Assembly: GCA_947626765.1 (NCBI GenBank)
Contig: CANQTQ010000007.1
Location: 1-54,926 of the forward strand
Source: an uncultured Clostridia bacterium
GTDB lineage: Bacteria; Bacillota; Clostridia; TANB77; CAG-508
Length of the DNA: 54,926 nt
Direction: 5' to 3'
A program made the position numbers and the translations under genes. Below the pieces are notes generated by a model that did no database searches, was not told the origin of the DNA, and saw only the letters and a list, made by a program, of their open reading frames with translations. The first letter of the stretch is position 1, and each line of letters starts with the position of its first letter. Shown here in pieces: positions 18,473 to 28,666 of the stretch.

Positions 18473-19322
18473 TTATTTCTTTTGCTTTTATAACAGTTCT
18501 TTTCCCATTCAAATTATTACAAGTAATTAATGTAATAATTCTTTCATTGTTTACATTTTGATCAATGCAAGATAAGTCATTAGCTTTTACTTCAAACTTA
18601 TTAAAAACTGAATAATTAATTTTATTGCCAAACAAATCATAAATTTCAACTATATCTCCATTTTCCAATTTGTATAAATTACTAAAGAATTTATTATCAA
18701 CAAAGTTATGCCCAACAATACACAAATTACCATATTCATTTGGCATAGGACCTGAAAAACGGCATAAAGAAATTTTTAATAAATCTGAGTTTGTTTCTGA
18801 AATAATTGGATAGTTTAAACCTATTTTTGAAATTTTAATTATACCTATTACAAATGGGTTTTCTATAAGAACAGATTGCTTTTCTATTGTTACATTTTCT
18901 TCTCTTTGATACAGAGAGGTTAAAGAATAATTATTTAACAATTCTTTTGATATTTTTTCGTTTTGCTTTAATTTATAAATTTGATATATAAGAATTAATA
19001 TAAATATAGTAGCAATTATACTAGAAATTATAAATTGTAAAAAATATTTATTTTTATAAATAGTGCTATTAAATCCATTTTGAAGTGCATTTTCATTAAT
19101 ACTTTCATTAGCATTTTCATTAGCGCTTTTATTAGTGTTTTCATTAGTGCTTTTATTATTGTTTTTTTTAGTATTTTTTCTAGTGCTTTTTTCAGTGTAT
19201 TTTTTAATACATTTTTCATTAGTAGTTTCTTCATAGGGAATTTCTAATATTTCATTACTAAATTCAACTATTAAATTTGACTTTGCGTTTTTTTTCTTCT
19301 TTCTTAGTATAACTTCTTTCAT
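18468..19322 (-). CDS. Sortase with long repetitive N-terminal cytoplasmic region
   Basis: 284 residues. The first ~90 are Lys/Asn/Glu-rich with degenerate repeats (N-E-N-x-N-K-S/A-x). A membrane helix lies at about 92-113. The extracytoplasmic sortase domain has G-H-N-F (catalytic His), I-T-L-I-T-C (catalytic Cys) and G-K-R-T (Arg). The TLxTC and short loop lengths suggest class D or a related class. The repeats in DNA (about 19080-19200) come from a short slippage-prone unit. The obvious substrate is the convergent LPDTG protein. Confidence 0.88.
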   Translation of the reverse strand: MKEVILRKKKKNAKSNLIVEFSNEILEIPYEETTNEKCIKKYTEKSTRKNTKKNNNKSTNENTNKSANENANESINENALQNGFNSTIYKNKYFLQFIISSIIATIFILILIYQIYKLKQNEKISKELLNNYSLTSLYQREENVTIEKQSVLIENPFVIGIIKISKIGLNYPIISETNSDLLKISLCRFSGPMPNEYGNLCIVGHNFVDNKFFSNLYKLENGDIVEIYDLFGNKINYSVFNKFEVKANDLSCIDQNVNNERIITLITCNNLNGKRTVIKAKEII

Positions 19323-19549
19323 AATAAAATCACCTTTATTTTAGTATTATCAATTAATTTAAAAATATTTATAAAAAACTTGGGAAATATCATAAAAATT
19401 CATTTTTTATAAAATGAAAAAAAGCAAATTAATAACATAAAAATATAAACAAATAATTAAAATGAAAAAAATTCAAAAAAAAGATGTAAAAATAAATAAA
19501 CTATGATAGAATATACTATGAAAAAATTAAAATTAAGGAGAGTGTTAAA

Positions 19550-20260
19550 GTGCCTAATAAATTAAAGTATAAAAGAGTATTATTAAAATTAAGCGGAGAA
19601 GCCCTAGCAGGAGATGAAAAGCACGGAATTAATGTTAAAACATTAGAAAACATTTGTGACAAAATAAAAGAACTTGTAGACCTAGGTACGCAAGTAGGAA
19701 TTGTTGTTGGAGGAGGAAACTTTTGGAGAGGCAAATATGGCTATAATATGGAAAGAACCACATCAGATTATATGGGAATGCTTGCTACATGTATAAATGG
19801 TTTAGCACTACAAGATGCTTTAGAATCAAGAGGCGTATATACTAGATTACAAACTGCAATTGAAATGAGAGAAATAGCAGAGCCATACATTAAAAGAAAA
19901 GCAATAAAACATTTAGAAAAAGGAAGAGTAGTTATTTTTTCATGTGGAACAGGAAACCCATACTTTACAACAGATACAGCAGCAGCATTAAGAGCTGCAG
20001 AAATAGATGCAGAAGTAATATTAGTTGGTAAAACTATTGATGGTGTTTACTCAGATGATCCAAAAATAAATCCTAATGCAGTAAAATATGATAAAATTAG
20101 TTATTTAGACATTTTAAACAAAGATTTAAAAGTAATGGATTCAACTGCTACATCACTTTGCAAGGACAATAATATTTCTTTAATTGTATTTGCAATAGAC
20201 AAACCAGAAAATATGGTAAAAGCAATTTTAGGAGAAAAAGTAGGTACTATTATTGAATAA
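19550..20260 (+). CDS. pyrH: UMP kinase
   Basis: It phosphorylates UMP to UDP; cytoplasmic and hexameric. The start is GTG at 19550 with AAGGAG at 19535-19540. The 236 residues carry the amino-acid-kinase motifs: [27 protein letters not shown] and D-G-V-Y-S-D-D-P. It heads the pyrH-frr-uppS-cdsA-rseP cluster. The 220 bases before it hold only AT-rich DNA. Confidence 0.96.
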   Translation: MPNKLKYKRVLLKLSGEALAGDEKHGINVKTLENICDKIKELVDLGTQVGIVVGGGNFWRGKYGYNMERTTSDYMGMLATCINGLALQDALESRGVYTRLQTAIEMREIAEPYIKRKAIKHLEKGRVVIFSCGTGNPYFTTDTAAALRAAEIDAEVILVGKTIDGVYSDDPKINPNAVKYDKISYLDILNKDLKVMDSTATSLCKDNNISLIVFAIDKPENMVKAILGEKVGTIIE

Positions 20261-20318
20261 TAAAATTATTTAATAAATAAATTAAAAAAATAATAAAATT
20301 AAGGAGAGTATAAAAATT

Positions 20319-20864
20319 ATGAATAATGTTTATGAAGAAAAAATGGATAAAACAATAAGTGTTTTTAAAGAAAATTTATCAGCAATTAGAGCTGGAAGAG
20401 CAAATCCAGCAATTTTAAATAAAATTACAGTAGATTACTATGGAGTTCCAACACCAATAAACCAAGTAGCTGGTATTTCTGTACCAGAAGCTAGAATGAT
20501 TTTAATTCAACCATGGGATGTAAATTTATTAAAAGAAATAGAAAAAGAAATTTTAAAATCAGATATAGGAATTAATCCAAACAATGATGGAAAAGTTATA
20601 AGACTTAACTTCCCTGAATTAAATGAAGAAAGAAGAAAAGAAATAGTAAAAGATATTAGAAAACTTGCAGAAGAAGCTAAAGTTGCAGTTCGTTCTATTA
20701 GAAGAGATGCTTTAGATGAATCAAAGGAATTACAGAAAAAATCAGAAATAACAGAAGATGATTTAAAAAACGAAGAAGATCAAATTCAAAAGTTAACAGA
20801 TAAAAAAGTTCAAGAAATAGATAGTATACTAGAAGCAAAAGAAAAAGAAATAATGAGCATATAA
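20319..20864 (+). CDS. frr: Ribosome recycling factor
   Basis: It splits post-termination ribosomes together with EF-G. The 181 residues have the RRF signature: [14 protein letters not shown] near the N-terminus, [15 protein letters not shown], and [20 protein letters not shown] precedes it, 58 bases after pyrH. Confidence 0.96.
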   Translation: MNNVYEEKMDKTISVFKENLSAIRAGRANPAILNKITVDYYGVPTPINQVAGISVPEARMILIQPWDVNLLKEIEKEILKSDIGINPNNDGKVIRLNFPELNEERRKEIVKDIRKLAEEAKVAVRSIRRDALDESKELQKKSEITEDDLKNEEDQIQKLTDKKVQEIDSILEAKEKEIMSI

Positions 20865-20923
20865 AATTTTGCAAGCTAAATAGCATAAAGTTTTTGGGTA
20901 ACTTTAAAACCTAAATATCATAT

Positions 20924-20965
20924 AAGGAGATAATATTAGTTTTTAAAGCTAATACAATTATTAAT
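20924..20965 (+). promoter_or_regulatory. Folded ribosome-binding-site spacer before uppS
   Basis: AAGGAGA (20924-20930) is 35 bases before the ATG. TATTAG (20934-20939) can pair with CTAATA (20949-20954), extended by TTT/AAA with one bulge. That would shorten the effective spacer, as proposed before the UPF0182 gene. Confidence 0.35.
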
Positions 20966-21673
20966 ATGGAAGAAAATTTATTACCTAAACATATTGCAAT
21001 TATAATGGATGGAAATCGCAGATGGGCTAAAGAAAGAAATTTAGATACTAAATTAGGACATAAAGAAGGTGCAGAAAATTTAAAGAGAATTGCAAAATAT
21101 GCAAATAAAATTGGAATAAAATATTTAACAGTATATGCTTTTTCAACAGAAAACTGGAAAAGAACTAAAGAAGAAGTAGGAGCATTAATGCTTTTACTTC
21201 AAAAGTATGTTGAAGAGTTTTTAAATGATAAAAATCTTGATAATATAAAAGTAAATATTATAGGTGATATATCTAAGTTAGATACAGGCTTACAAAAAAG
21301 TATTGAAAAAATAATGGACAAAACAAAAGAAAATACAGGGCTTACATTAAACATTGCATTTAATTATGGCGGAAGAGATGAAATTGTAAAGACCATAAGG
21401 AAAATATCTGAAAAAGTAGAAAAGAAGGAAATATCTATAGATGATATAAATGAAGATCTGGTATCAAATAATCTATATACAGCAGGTCAGCCAGACCCAG
21501 ATTTATTAATTAGACCAGGTGGAGAACAAAGAATTAGTAATTATCTTTTATGGCAATTAGCTTATACAGAATTTTTATTTATACCAAAATATTGGCCAGA
21601 TTTTTCTGAAGCAGACTTAGATGAAGCAATATCAACATTTATTCAAAGAAATCGTAAATTTGGTGGAAAATAA
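20966..21673 (+). CDS. uppS: Undecaprenyl diphosphate synthase
   Basis: A cis-prenyltransferase making the C55 carrier for cell-wall synthesis. The 235 residues have M-D-G-N-R-R-W-A-K (catalytic Asp), G-H-K-E-G-A, F-S-T-E-N-W-K-R, and near the end R-P-G-G-E-Q-R-I-S-N-Y-L-L-W-Q-L-A-Y-T-E-F. There is no close Shine-Dalgarno sequence; see the folded spacer. Confidence 0.96.
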   Translation: MEENLLPKHIAIIMDGNRRWAKERNLDTKLGHKEGAENLKRIAKYANKIGIKYLTVYAFSTENWKRTKEEVGALMLLLQKYVEEFLNDKNLDNIKVNIIGDISKLDTGLQKSIEKIMDKTKENTGLTLNIAFNYGGRDEIVKTIRKISEKVEKKEISIDDINEDLVSNNLYTAGQPDPDLLIRPGGEQRISNYLLWQLAYTEFLFIPKYWPDFSEADLDEAISTFIQRNRKFGGK

Positions 21674-21697
21674 TAATTTAATAGAGAGGAAAAAAGT

Positions 21698-22510
21698 ATG
21701 AATGTAAAAAGAGTTGTATCTGGATTAACATTATTTCCAATAGTAGTTATTTTGTTAGTATTTGGTAATAAATATGTTGTAGATATTGCTATATCTATAA
21801 TTGCAATTATGAGCCTACACGAATTTTATAAAGCTTTTCGTACTGGAAATAAAGCAAATCCTATTGATTGGATTGGCTATTTAGCTGCTGCTATGATTTC
21901 AATAATACATGTTGTTCCATCAAGTTGGATTTTAAAAACAATAGGAATACTATTGCCAACTTCAATTTTACTCTTATTTTTACATGTTATTATTACTAAT
22001 TTAAAGATTGATATAAAAGACATCGCAGTTACTTTTTTAGGAATATTTTATATAGTTATTTTCTTAATGTTTATTTCAATCATTCACGAAAATTTGGAAA
22101 ACGGTAAATTTTTAATTTGGTATGCATTTTTTACCGCATGGGGAACAGACATTTTTGCTTATTTTGTAGGAAAAAAATTTGGAAAACATCACTTTACTGA
22201 GATTAGTCCAAATAAAACAATAGAAGGTTGTATTGGAGGAATAATTGGGGCTATTTTATTAACAACACTTTATACTATTGCTTGTAATTATATTTTTAAT
22301 GTTCAATTTCCATATGCTATTATAATTGTAATAACTTTTGTGTTAAGCTTAATAAGTCAAATTGGAGATTTAGCAGCTTCTAGCATAAAAAGATATACAG
22401 GAATTAAAGACTTTAGCAATTTAATTCCAGGGCATGGAGGAATGTTAGATAGAATTGATAGCATAATTTTTATTGCACCATTTGCTTATTTTTTATTTAT
22501 GATGCTTTAA
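21698..22510 (+). CDS. cdsA: Phosphatidate cytidylyltransferase
   Basis: It makes CDP-diacylglycerol from phosphatidate and CTP in the membrane, supplying PgsA upstream. The 270 residues contain about seven membrane helices, with the signature ending P-G-H-G-G-M-L-D-R-I-D-S preceded by S-x-I-K-R-Y-T-G-I-K-D-F. AGAGAGGAAA precedes the ATG. The dxr gene often found after cdsA is absent and replaced by a long inverted repeat. Confidence 0.95.
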   Translation: MNVKRVVSGLTLFPIVVILLVFGNKYVVDIAISIIAIMSLHEFYKAFRTGNKANPIDWIGYLAAAMISIIHVVPSSWILKTIGILLPTSILLLFLHVIITNLKIDIKDIAVTFLGIFYIVIFLMFISIIHENLENGKFLIWYAFFTAWGTDIFAYFVGKKFGKHHFTEISPNKTIEGCIGGIIGAILLTTLYTIACNYIFNVQFPYAIIIVITFVLSLISQIGDLAASSIKRYTGIKDFSNLIPGHGGMLDRIDSIIFIAPFAYFLFMML

Positions 22511-22522
22511 ATTGTATATTAT

Positions 22523-22682
22523 TGTACTATTAATTATATATTTTGCACTGTTTTTAATCCGACCCGCTTAGGGGTGCGAATTACTGTATACTTTCTTTTT
22601 TGTAACTTGCAGTAGTCTAAATAATAGATGGCAAATGCTCTCTAAATTAAAAACAGTGCAAAATATATAATATAATAGTACA
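22523..22682. repeat. Long inverted-repeat element between cdsA and rseP
   Basis: Arms 22523-22556 and 22648-22682 are about 34 bases each and almost perfectly complementary (ATATTTTGCACTGTTTTTA against TAAAAACAGTGCAAAATAT, extending to TGTACTATTA/TAATAGTACA with a small slip). About 90 bases lie between them, including ACCCGCTTAGGGG. No ORF is present. It looks like a MITE-like or long-hairpin element. Confidence 0.65.
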
Positions 22683-22713
22683 GTATAATAAAACAGGAAA
22701 AGGAGAACTTATT

Positions 22714-23973
22714 TTGATTAGCTTTTTAATAACTATAATTAAAATTGTGTTTATATTAGGACTTCTTGTACTTATTCACGAAGGTGGTCATTTTTGTATT
22801 GCTAAATTATGTAAAATAAAAGTAAATGAATTTGCAATAGGATTTGGACCAACTATATGGAGAAAGCAAGGAAAAGAAACAAAATATGCTTTAAGACTTA
22901 TCCCACTTGGTGGTTTTGTAAATATGGAAGGTGAAGAAGAACGTTCTAATGAAGAAGGTTCTTTTAGTAAAGCAAGCATTCCAAAAAGAATTGCAGTAGT
23001 AGCTGCAGGAGGTTTAGTAAATATAATCTTTGCTATTATAGTATATTTTGCTTTAATGAGTTTTACTGGAAATAATGTTTCTACAGTTATAGATTCAATT
23101 ATGCCAAACACAGGTGCAGAAGTATCTGGAATACAATCTGGAGATAAAATTGTTAAAATAAATAATAAAAATATTCATTATAAAACAGACTTGGAAAAAG
23201 CACTTGAAAATTATAATGGTAATAATTTAGAGGTTATAGTAGAAAGAAATGGAGAAAAACTAACTTATAATGTTAAACCAGTAGAAGAAAAATATAATTA
23301 TACTGGAATTGCCATTTCAGGAACTGAAGAAAATACTAAAATAGCAGCAATTTATCCTAAAAGTCCAGCTGCTTTGCAAGGCTTACAAGCAAATGATTTA
23401 GTAGTTTCATTAAATAATATAAATGTAGAAAATGATGTTCAAAAATTAGTAGAAGAAATTAACAAAAACATAGGTGAAAAAATTATTTTTACAGTTATAA
23501 GAGGAGAAGAAACAAAACAAATAGAAATTACTCCTGAGGTAAAATCAAATTATTACATGGGTGTATATTTAAAAACGGCAGATAATACTTTTGCAAATAA
23601 TGTATATTATGCATTTTTTGAAACAGGAGAATTTGCATTTTCTATTATAGATAATTTAAAAATGCTGTTTACAGGAAATGTTTCAATAGACCAAATGATG
23701 GGACCAGTAGGAATTGGCGAAGTAGTAGCAGAAACCAATGGCTTTGCAGATTTTGTATATATTTTAGCTTTAGTTTCTATTTCACTTGGATTTACAAACT
23801 TACTTCCATTTCCACCTTTAGATGGAGGAAAAATAGTTATTTTACTAATAGAAGCTATAAGAAGAAAGCCATTAAAAGAAAAAACAGAAATAACAATTCA
23901 AATGGTAGGATTTATGCTTTTAATTGGGTTAGCAATTTTAGTTACTTATAACGATATTTTAAGACTAGTTTAA
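22714..23973 (+). CDS. rseP: Site-2 metalloprotease RseP/RasP
   Basis: An intramembrane zinc protease that cleaves anti-sigma factors and remnant signal peptides. 419 residues starting at TTG (AAAGGAGAA upstream). H-E-G-G-H is in the first membrane helix, and N-L-L-P-F-P-P-L-D-G-G carries the third zinc ligand near 365. Two PDZ-like regions lie between (about 115-190 and 200-280). The C-terminus is hydrophobic. Confidence 0.94.
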   Translation: MISFLITIIKIVFILGLLVLIHEGGHFCIAKLCKIKVNEFAIGFGPTIWRKQGKETKYALRLIPLGGFVNMEGEEERSNEEGSFSKASIPKRIAVVAAGGLVNIIFAIIVYFALMSFTGNNVSTVIDSIMPNTGAEVSGIQSGDKIVKINNKNIHYKTDLEKALENYNGNNLEVIVERNGEKLTYNVKPVEEKYNYTGIAISGTEENTKIAAIYPKSPAALQGLQANDLVVSLNNINVENDVQKLVEEINKNIGEKIIFTVIRGEETKQIEITPEVKSNYYMGVYLKTADNTFANNVYYAFFETGEFAFSIIDNLKMLFTGNVSIDQMMGPVGIGEVVAETNGFADFVYILALVSISLGFTNLLPFPPLDGGKIVILLIEAIRRKPLKEKTEITIQMVGFMLLIGLAILVTYNDILRLV

Positions 23974-24014
23974 AAAATAATCTATAAACTGTTGATATTC
24001 ACATAAAACTATCC

Positions 24015-24090
24015 GCCACGTCGCTTGCGTTTTGTATATATTTTTTCTAGGGCTAAAGCACGAAAAAATATATACAAAGAAGCAAGTGGC
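24015..24090. repeat. Long hairpin element between rseP and polC
   Basis: GCCAC..GCTTGC.TTTTGTATATATTTTTTC (from 24015) pairs with GAAAAAATATATACAAA.GAAGCAAGTGGC (24062-24090), with one small bulge region and a 15-base loop. There is no T-run after it, so it is not a typical terminator. It may be a mobile palindromic element or an RNA processing hairpin. Confidence 0.6.
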
Positions 24091-24140
24091 TACTCTAAAA
24101 TTTATAATTAGCTCTAAATTTAATTGTATGGAGAAAAACA

Positions 24141-27100
24141 ATGGAAGAAAATTTAAAAACAGTAAAACAAGTATTTAAAGACTTTAATTCAAATAGCTTT
24201 GCTTTAAGTGAAGCTAAAGTTGCTTGTGTTAATATATATAAAAAAACAAATGAATTAGAAATCAAATTAATTGTTATTTCTTCTATTTTAATGAAAGATT
24301 TAATAGAATTTGAAAAATATTTAAATCAAAGATTTGGATTTAAAGACATTAATATAAAAATAGAAAAAAATGAGATAGAAAATGATATTAATAAAAAAAT
24401 AGAAACTGAGTGGAACGACATTGTAGAATATATGGCATATAAGCATCCGTTAACAAAGGCTTTATTAAAAGATAGCTCTATTCAAATTGAAGATAATAAA
24501 ATAACTGTAAGGTTAGCAAGAAGAGGAAAAGAAATATTAGAAGCAAGAGAATTTGAAAAAATATTACCTTCAAAATTACAAGATTTGTACGGAAAAAAAT
24601 ATATTGTTTCATATAAAGAAGAAGTTACTGATGAAATGATTGCAATGTATCAAGAGCAAGCAAAAGAACTAGAAAAACAGGCTATTTTATTTGCACAAAA
24701 GGAAGCTGAAGAGTTTAATAAAGAAAAAATGGAAGTAAATAATACTGAAAATAGTTCTAATGTTCTAGATGCAAATAAAGAAGTAGAACAAGTAGCTCCT
24801 GAACAAAATGAACCACAAGAGACTTCACCAATAATATTAGGAAGAAGTTTAAAAATAAAAGAAGAGTTATCAAAAATAGTAGACCTTTCTGTTGATAGTG
24901 GAAAAGTTTTATTAGATGGTGAAATTTTAAATGTAGATTCTAGAGAATTAAAATCTGGCAAGCTTTTAGTTACATTTGATTTATATGATGGTTCTAGTAC
25001 AATTACATGTAAGGCATTTGTTGAACAGGATAAAGCTAATAGTGTTATAAAAAGACTAAAAGAAGTAAAAGGCGTAAAAGTTAATGGAAATGCTCAATTT
25101 GATCCATTTGCAAAAGAATTAGGAGTAATAGCAAATGTAATTATAGAATCTACTGGTATAAAAAAAGAAGTAAGAAAAGATGAAGCAAAAGAAAAAAGAG
25201 TAGAACTTCATATGCATACACAAATGAGTCAAATGGATGGAATGACTCCGGTAAAAGATTTATTAAAGCGTGCTGTTAAGTGGGGAATGAAATCAATAGC
25301 TATTACAGACCATGGTGTTGTACAAGCTTTTCCAGATGCTCATAAATATATACAAAAAGAACATCCAGATTTAAAAGTAATTTATGGTGTAGAAGCATAT
25401 TTAGCACCAGATAAAACATCATGTGTATCTTTTTCTAAAGACCAAAATATAGAAGATGCAACATATTGTGTACTAGATTTAGAAACAACTGGACTTTCAT
25501 TTAGAACTGAAAAAATTACAGAAATAGGAATTATGAAGGTTAAAAATCATGAAGTTATAGATGAATTTTGCACTTTTGTAAATCCTGAAAAGCCAATACC
25601 ACAAAGAGTTGTTGAAGTTACAAATATTACAGATGATATGGTAAAAGATGCTCCAACCATAGAAGAAGTATTACCAAAAGTTCTGGAATTTGTTGGAGAT
25701 AGTGTGCTTGTTGCACATAATGCAGATTTTGATATTGGATTTTTAAAGCATAATTGCTCTGAACTTGGTTTAAAATTAGGAAATACTTATATAGATACTT
25801 TGCGCCTAGCAAAAGACTTATTTCCACAATATAAAAAATATAAATTAGGTATTATAGCAGAAAACTTAGGTATTAAAGTAGAAGTAGCTCATAGGGCTCT
25901 AGATGATGTAGATACAACTGTAAAGGTATTTAATGTTATGCTAGATATGTTAAAAGAAAAAGGTGCTACTACTTTAGATGAAATAGATACAAAATTAAGT
26001 GGAAAAGCAGATTACAAATCTCTTCCAACATATCATGCTATTATACTTGCTAAAGATTATATTGGACTTAGAAACTTATATAAATTAATTTCTATTTCAC
26101 ATTTGGACTATTTTTATAAAAAACCTCGTATTTTAAAATCAATTTATAAAAAGTACTCTGAAGGTCTAATGCTAGGTAGTGCATGTGAAGCAGGAGAACT
26201 ATATAGAGCAATTATTGCAGGTAAATCAGATGAAGAAATAGAAGAAATTGCATCTGACTATGATTACTTAGAAATTCAGCCTAATGGAAATAATATGTTT
26301 ATGGTTAGAAATGAAACAGTAAAATCTGTTGAAGACTTACAAGATATAAATCGTAAAATAGTAGCTTTAGGAGAAAAGCTGCAAAAGCCAGTAGTTGCAA
26401 CTTGTGATGTTCACTTTATGGATCCGCAAGATGAAATATACCGTAGAATATTAATGGCTGGTCAAGGATATGATGACGCAGATGAACAAGCACCTCTTTA
26501 TTTGCGTACAACTGAAGAAATGCTTAAAGAATTTGAATATTTAGGTGAAGAAAAAGCTTATGAGGTAGTAATTACAAATACTAATAAAATTGCAGACATG
26601 TGCGAAAATATAAGCCCAATTTCTCCAGAAAAGTGCCCACCATATATTGAGGGCTGTGAGGAGACTATTAGAACTATTGCATATAATAAAGCACATGAAT
26701 TATATGGAGATCCACTTCCAGAAATAGTACAAAATAGATTAGATAAAGAATTAAATTCAATTATAAATAATGGTTTCTCTGTTATGTATATTATTGCTCA
26801 AAAGCTAGTTTGGAAATCTAACGAAGATGGTTATATTGTAGGTTCAAGAGGTTCTGTAGGTTCATCATTTGTTGCAAACATGACAGGTATTACAGAGGTT
26901 AATTCTCTTCCTCCACATTATAGGTGTCCAAACTGTAAATATTCAGACTTTACAGATTATGGATATAAAAATGGATTTGATTTGCCAGATAAAAACTGCC
27001 CTAAATGCGGTCATGCTTTAGCAAAAGATGGAATGGATATACCATTTGAAACTTTCCTTGGATTTGATGGAGATAAAGAGCCAGATATAGACTTAAACTT

Positions 27101-28523
27101 TTCTGGAGAATATCAAGCAAAAGCTCATAAATATACAGAGGTTATATTTGGAAAAGGAACTACTTTTAAAGCTGGAACAGTTGGTACTGTTGCAGATAAA
27201 ACAGCTTATGGATATGTAAAAAAATATTATGAAGAAAGAGGTATTCCGGTTAGTAATGCAGAAATTGTAAGACTTTCACAAGGTTGCACAGGTATAAAAA
27301 GAACAACAGGACAACATCCAGGTGGTATTATAGTTGTACCAAAAGGTAGAGAAATATATGAATTTACACCAGTACAACATCCAGCAGATGATCCAAATTC
27401 AGATATTATAACAACACATTTTGATTATCACTCTATTGACCAAAACTTACTTAAACTAGATATACTTGGTCATGATGATCCAACAATGATACGTATGCTA
27501 TATGATATAACAGGAATAGACCCAACAAAAGTACCTTTAGATGATAAAGACACAATGTCTATATTCAGTTCTACTAAAATATTAGGAGTAACACCAGAGC
27601 AAATTCATTCAGAAGTTGGAACTTATGGTGTACCAGAATTTGGTACAAAATTTGTAAGAGGAATGCTTGTAGATACTAAGCCAACAACATTTGAAGAGTT
27701 ACTTCGTATTTCTGGTTTATCACATGGTACAGATGTATGGCTTAACAATGCACAAACATTAATAGAAGAAGGAACAATTACCCTTCAAGATGCAATTTGT
27801 ACTCGTGATGATATTATGCTTTATTTAATAAAACAAGGATTACCACCAAAACCAGCATTTAAAATTATGGAGTTTGTTCGTAAAGGTAAGCCTTCACAAG
27901 ACCCAGAAAAGTGGAGTGAATTTGAAGCAACAATGAGAGAATACAATATTCCAGAATGGTATATAGGTTCTTGCAAAAAAATTAAATACATGTTCCCAAA
28001 AGCCCATGCAGCAGCCTATGTAACAAATGCATTTCGTATTGCCTGGTTTAAAGTACATAGACCAGTAGCATATTATACAGCATTTTTCACAATTCGTGCA
28101 GATGAATTTGATAGTGATATTATGTGCCATGGTGTGGAAAAAGTTAAAAATAAAATGAAAGAAATAGACTTACAAGGCAATAGTGCAACTACAAAAGATA
28201 AAAATATGTATTCTATATTAGAATTAGTACTAGAAATGTATGAAAGAGGCATAACATTTTTACCAATAGATTTATATAAAAGCCATGCAACTAAATTTAA
28301 GATTGAGTCTGATACAGAAATAAGACCACCATTAAACAGTATACCAGGTCTTGGAACTGTTGCAGCAGAAGGAATAGATGAAGCTAAAAAAGATGGAAAA
28401 TTCATGTCCATAGATGATATGAAAATACGTTCTAAAATAGGGAAATCAGTAATAGAAATTTTAGAAAAAGTTGGGTGCTTAAAAGGCATGAGCCAAAGTA
28501 ATCAATTAAGTTTATTTGGATAA
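24141..28523 (+). CDS. polC: DNA polymerase III alpha subunit, PolC type
   Basis: The main replicative polymerase of low-GC Gram-positives. 1460 residues in the standard PolC order: N-terminal domain; OB fold (about 245-345); PHP domain beginning E-L-H-M-H-T-Q-M-S-Q-M-D; embedded proofreading exonuclease with D-L-E-T-T-G-L and H-N-A-D-F-D; PHP second half; zinc site C-P-N-C ... C-P-K-C; catalytic palm P-D-I-D-L-N-F-S-G. It ends S-Q-L-S-L-F, a beta-clamp-binding tail. TATGGAG precedes the ATG. Confidence 0.97.
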   Translation: MEENLKTVKQVFKDFNSNSFALSEAKVACVNIYKKTNELEIKLIVISSILMKDLIEFEKYLNQRFGFKDINIKIEKNEIENDINKKIETEWNDIVEYMAYKHPLTKALLKDSSIQIEDNKITVRLARRGKEILEAREFEKILPSKLQDLYGKKYIVSYKEEVTDEMIAMYQEQAKELEKQAILFAQKEAEEFNKEKMEVNNTENSSNVLDANKEVEQVAPEQNEPQETSPIILGRSLKIKEELSKIVDLSVDSGKVLLDGEILNVDSRELKSGKLLVTFDLYDGSSTITCKAFVEQDKANSVIKRLKEVKGVKVNGNAQFDPFAKELGVIANVIIESTGIKKEVRKDEAKEKRVELHMHTQMSQMDGMTPVKDLLKRAVKWGMKSIAITDHGVVQAFPDAHKYIQKEHPDLKVIYGVEAYLAPDKTSCVSFSKDQNIEDATYCVLDLETTGLSFRTEKITEIGIMKVKNHEVIDEFCTFVNPEKPIPQRVVEVTNITDDMVKDAPTIEEVLPKVLEFVGDSVLVAHNADFDIGFLKHNCSELGLKLGNTYIDTLRLAKDLFPQYKKYKLGIIAENLGIKVEVAHRALDDVDTTVKVFNVMLDMLKEKGATTLDEIDTKLSGKADYKSLPTYHAIILAKDYIGLRNLYKLISISHLDYFYKKPRILKSIYKKYSEGLMLGSACEAGELYRAIIAGKSDEEIEEIASDYDYLEIQPNGNNMFMVRNETVKSVEDLQDINRKIVALGEKLQKPVVATCDVHFMDPQDEIYRRILMAGQGYDDADEQAPLYLRTTEEMLKEFEYLGEEKAYEVVITNTNKIADMCENISPISPEKCPPYIEGCEETIRTIAYNKAHELYGDPLPEIVQNRLDKELNSIINNGFSVMYIIAQKLVWKSNEDGYIVGSRGSVGSSFVANMTGITEVNSLPPHYRCPNCKYSDFTDYGYKNGFDLPDKNCPKCGHALAKDGMDIPFETFLGFDGDKEPDIDLNFSGEYQAKAHKYTEVIFGKGTTFKAGTVGTVADKTAYGYVKKYYEERGIPVSNAEIVRLSQGCTGIKRTTGQHPGGIIVVPKGREIYEFTPVQHPADDPNSDIITTHFDYHSIDQNLLKLDILGHDDPTMIRMLYDITGIDPTKVPLDDKDTMSIFSSTKILGVTPEQIHSEVGTYGVPEFGTKFVRGMLVDTKPTTFEELLRISGLSHGTDVWLNNAQTLIEEGTITLQDAICTRDDIMLYLIKQGLPPKPAFKIMEFVRKGKPSQDPEKWSEFEATMREYNIPEWYIGSCKKIKYMFPKAHAAAYVTNAFRIAWFKVHRPVAYYTAFFTIRADEFDSDIMCHGVEKVKNKMKEIDLQGNSATTKDKNMYSILELVLEMYERGITFLPIDLYKSHATKFKIESDTEIRPPLNSIPGLGTVAAEGIDEAKKDGKFMSIDDMKIRSKIGKSVIEILEKVGCLKGMSQSNQLSLFG

Positions 28524-28666
28524 TTATTTTTGAAAATTAGTAAGCAAAAATCATATATTTGCTTACTAATTTTTTGCATAATTTAAGCTATGTTTATTGA
28601 AAAAATTTACATAATAGTATATAATAAAATCGAAAATTAAGTTTTTGCTAATATGAGGAGCGTATT

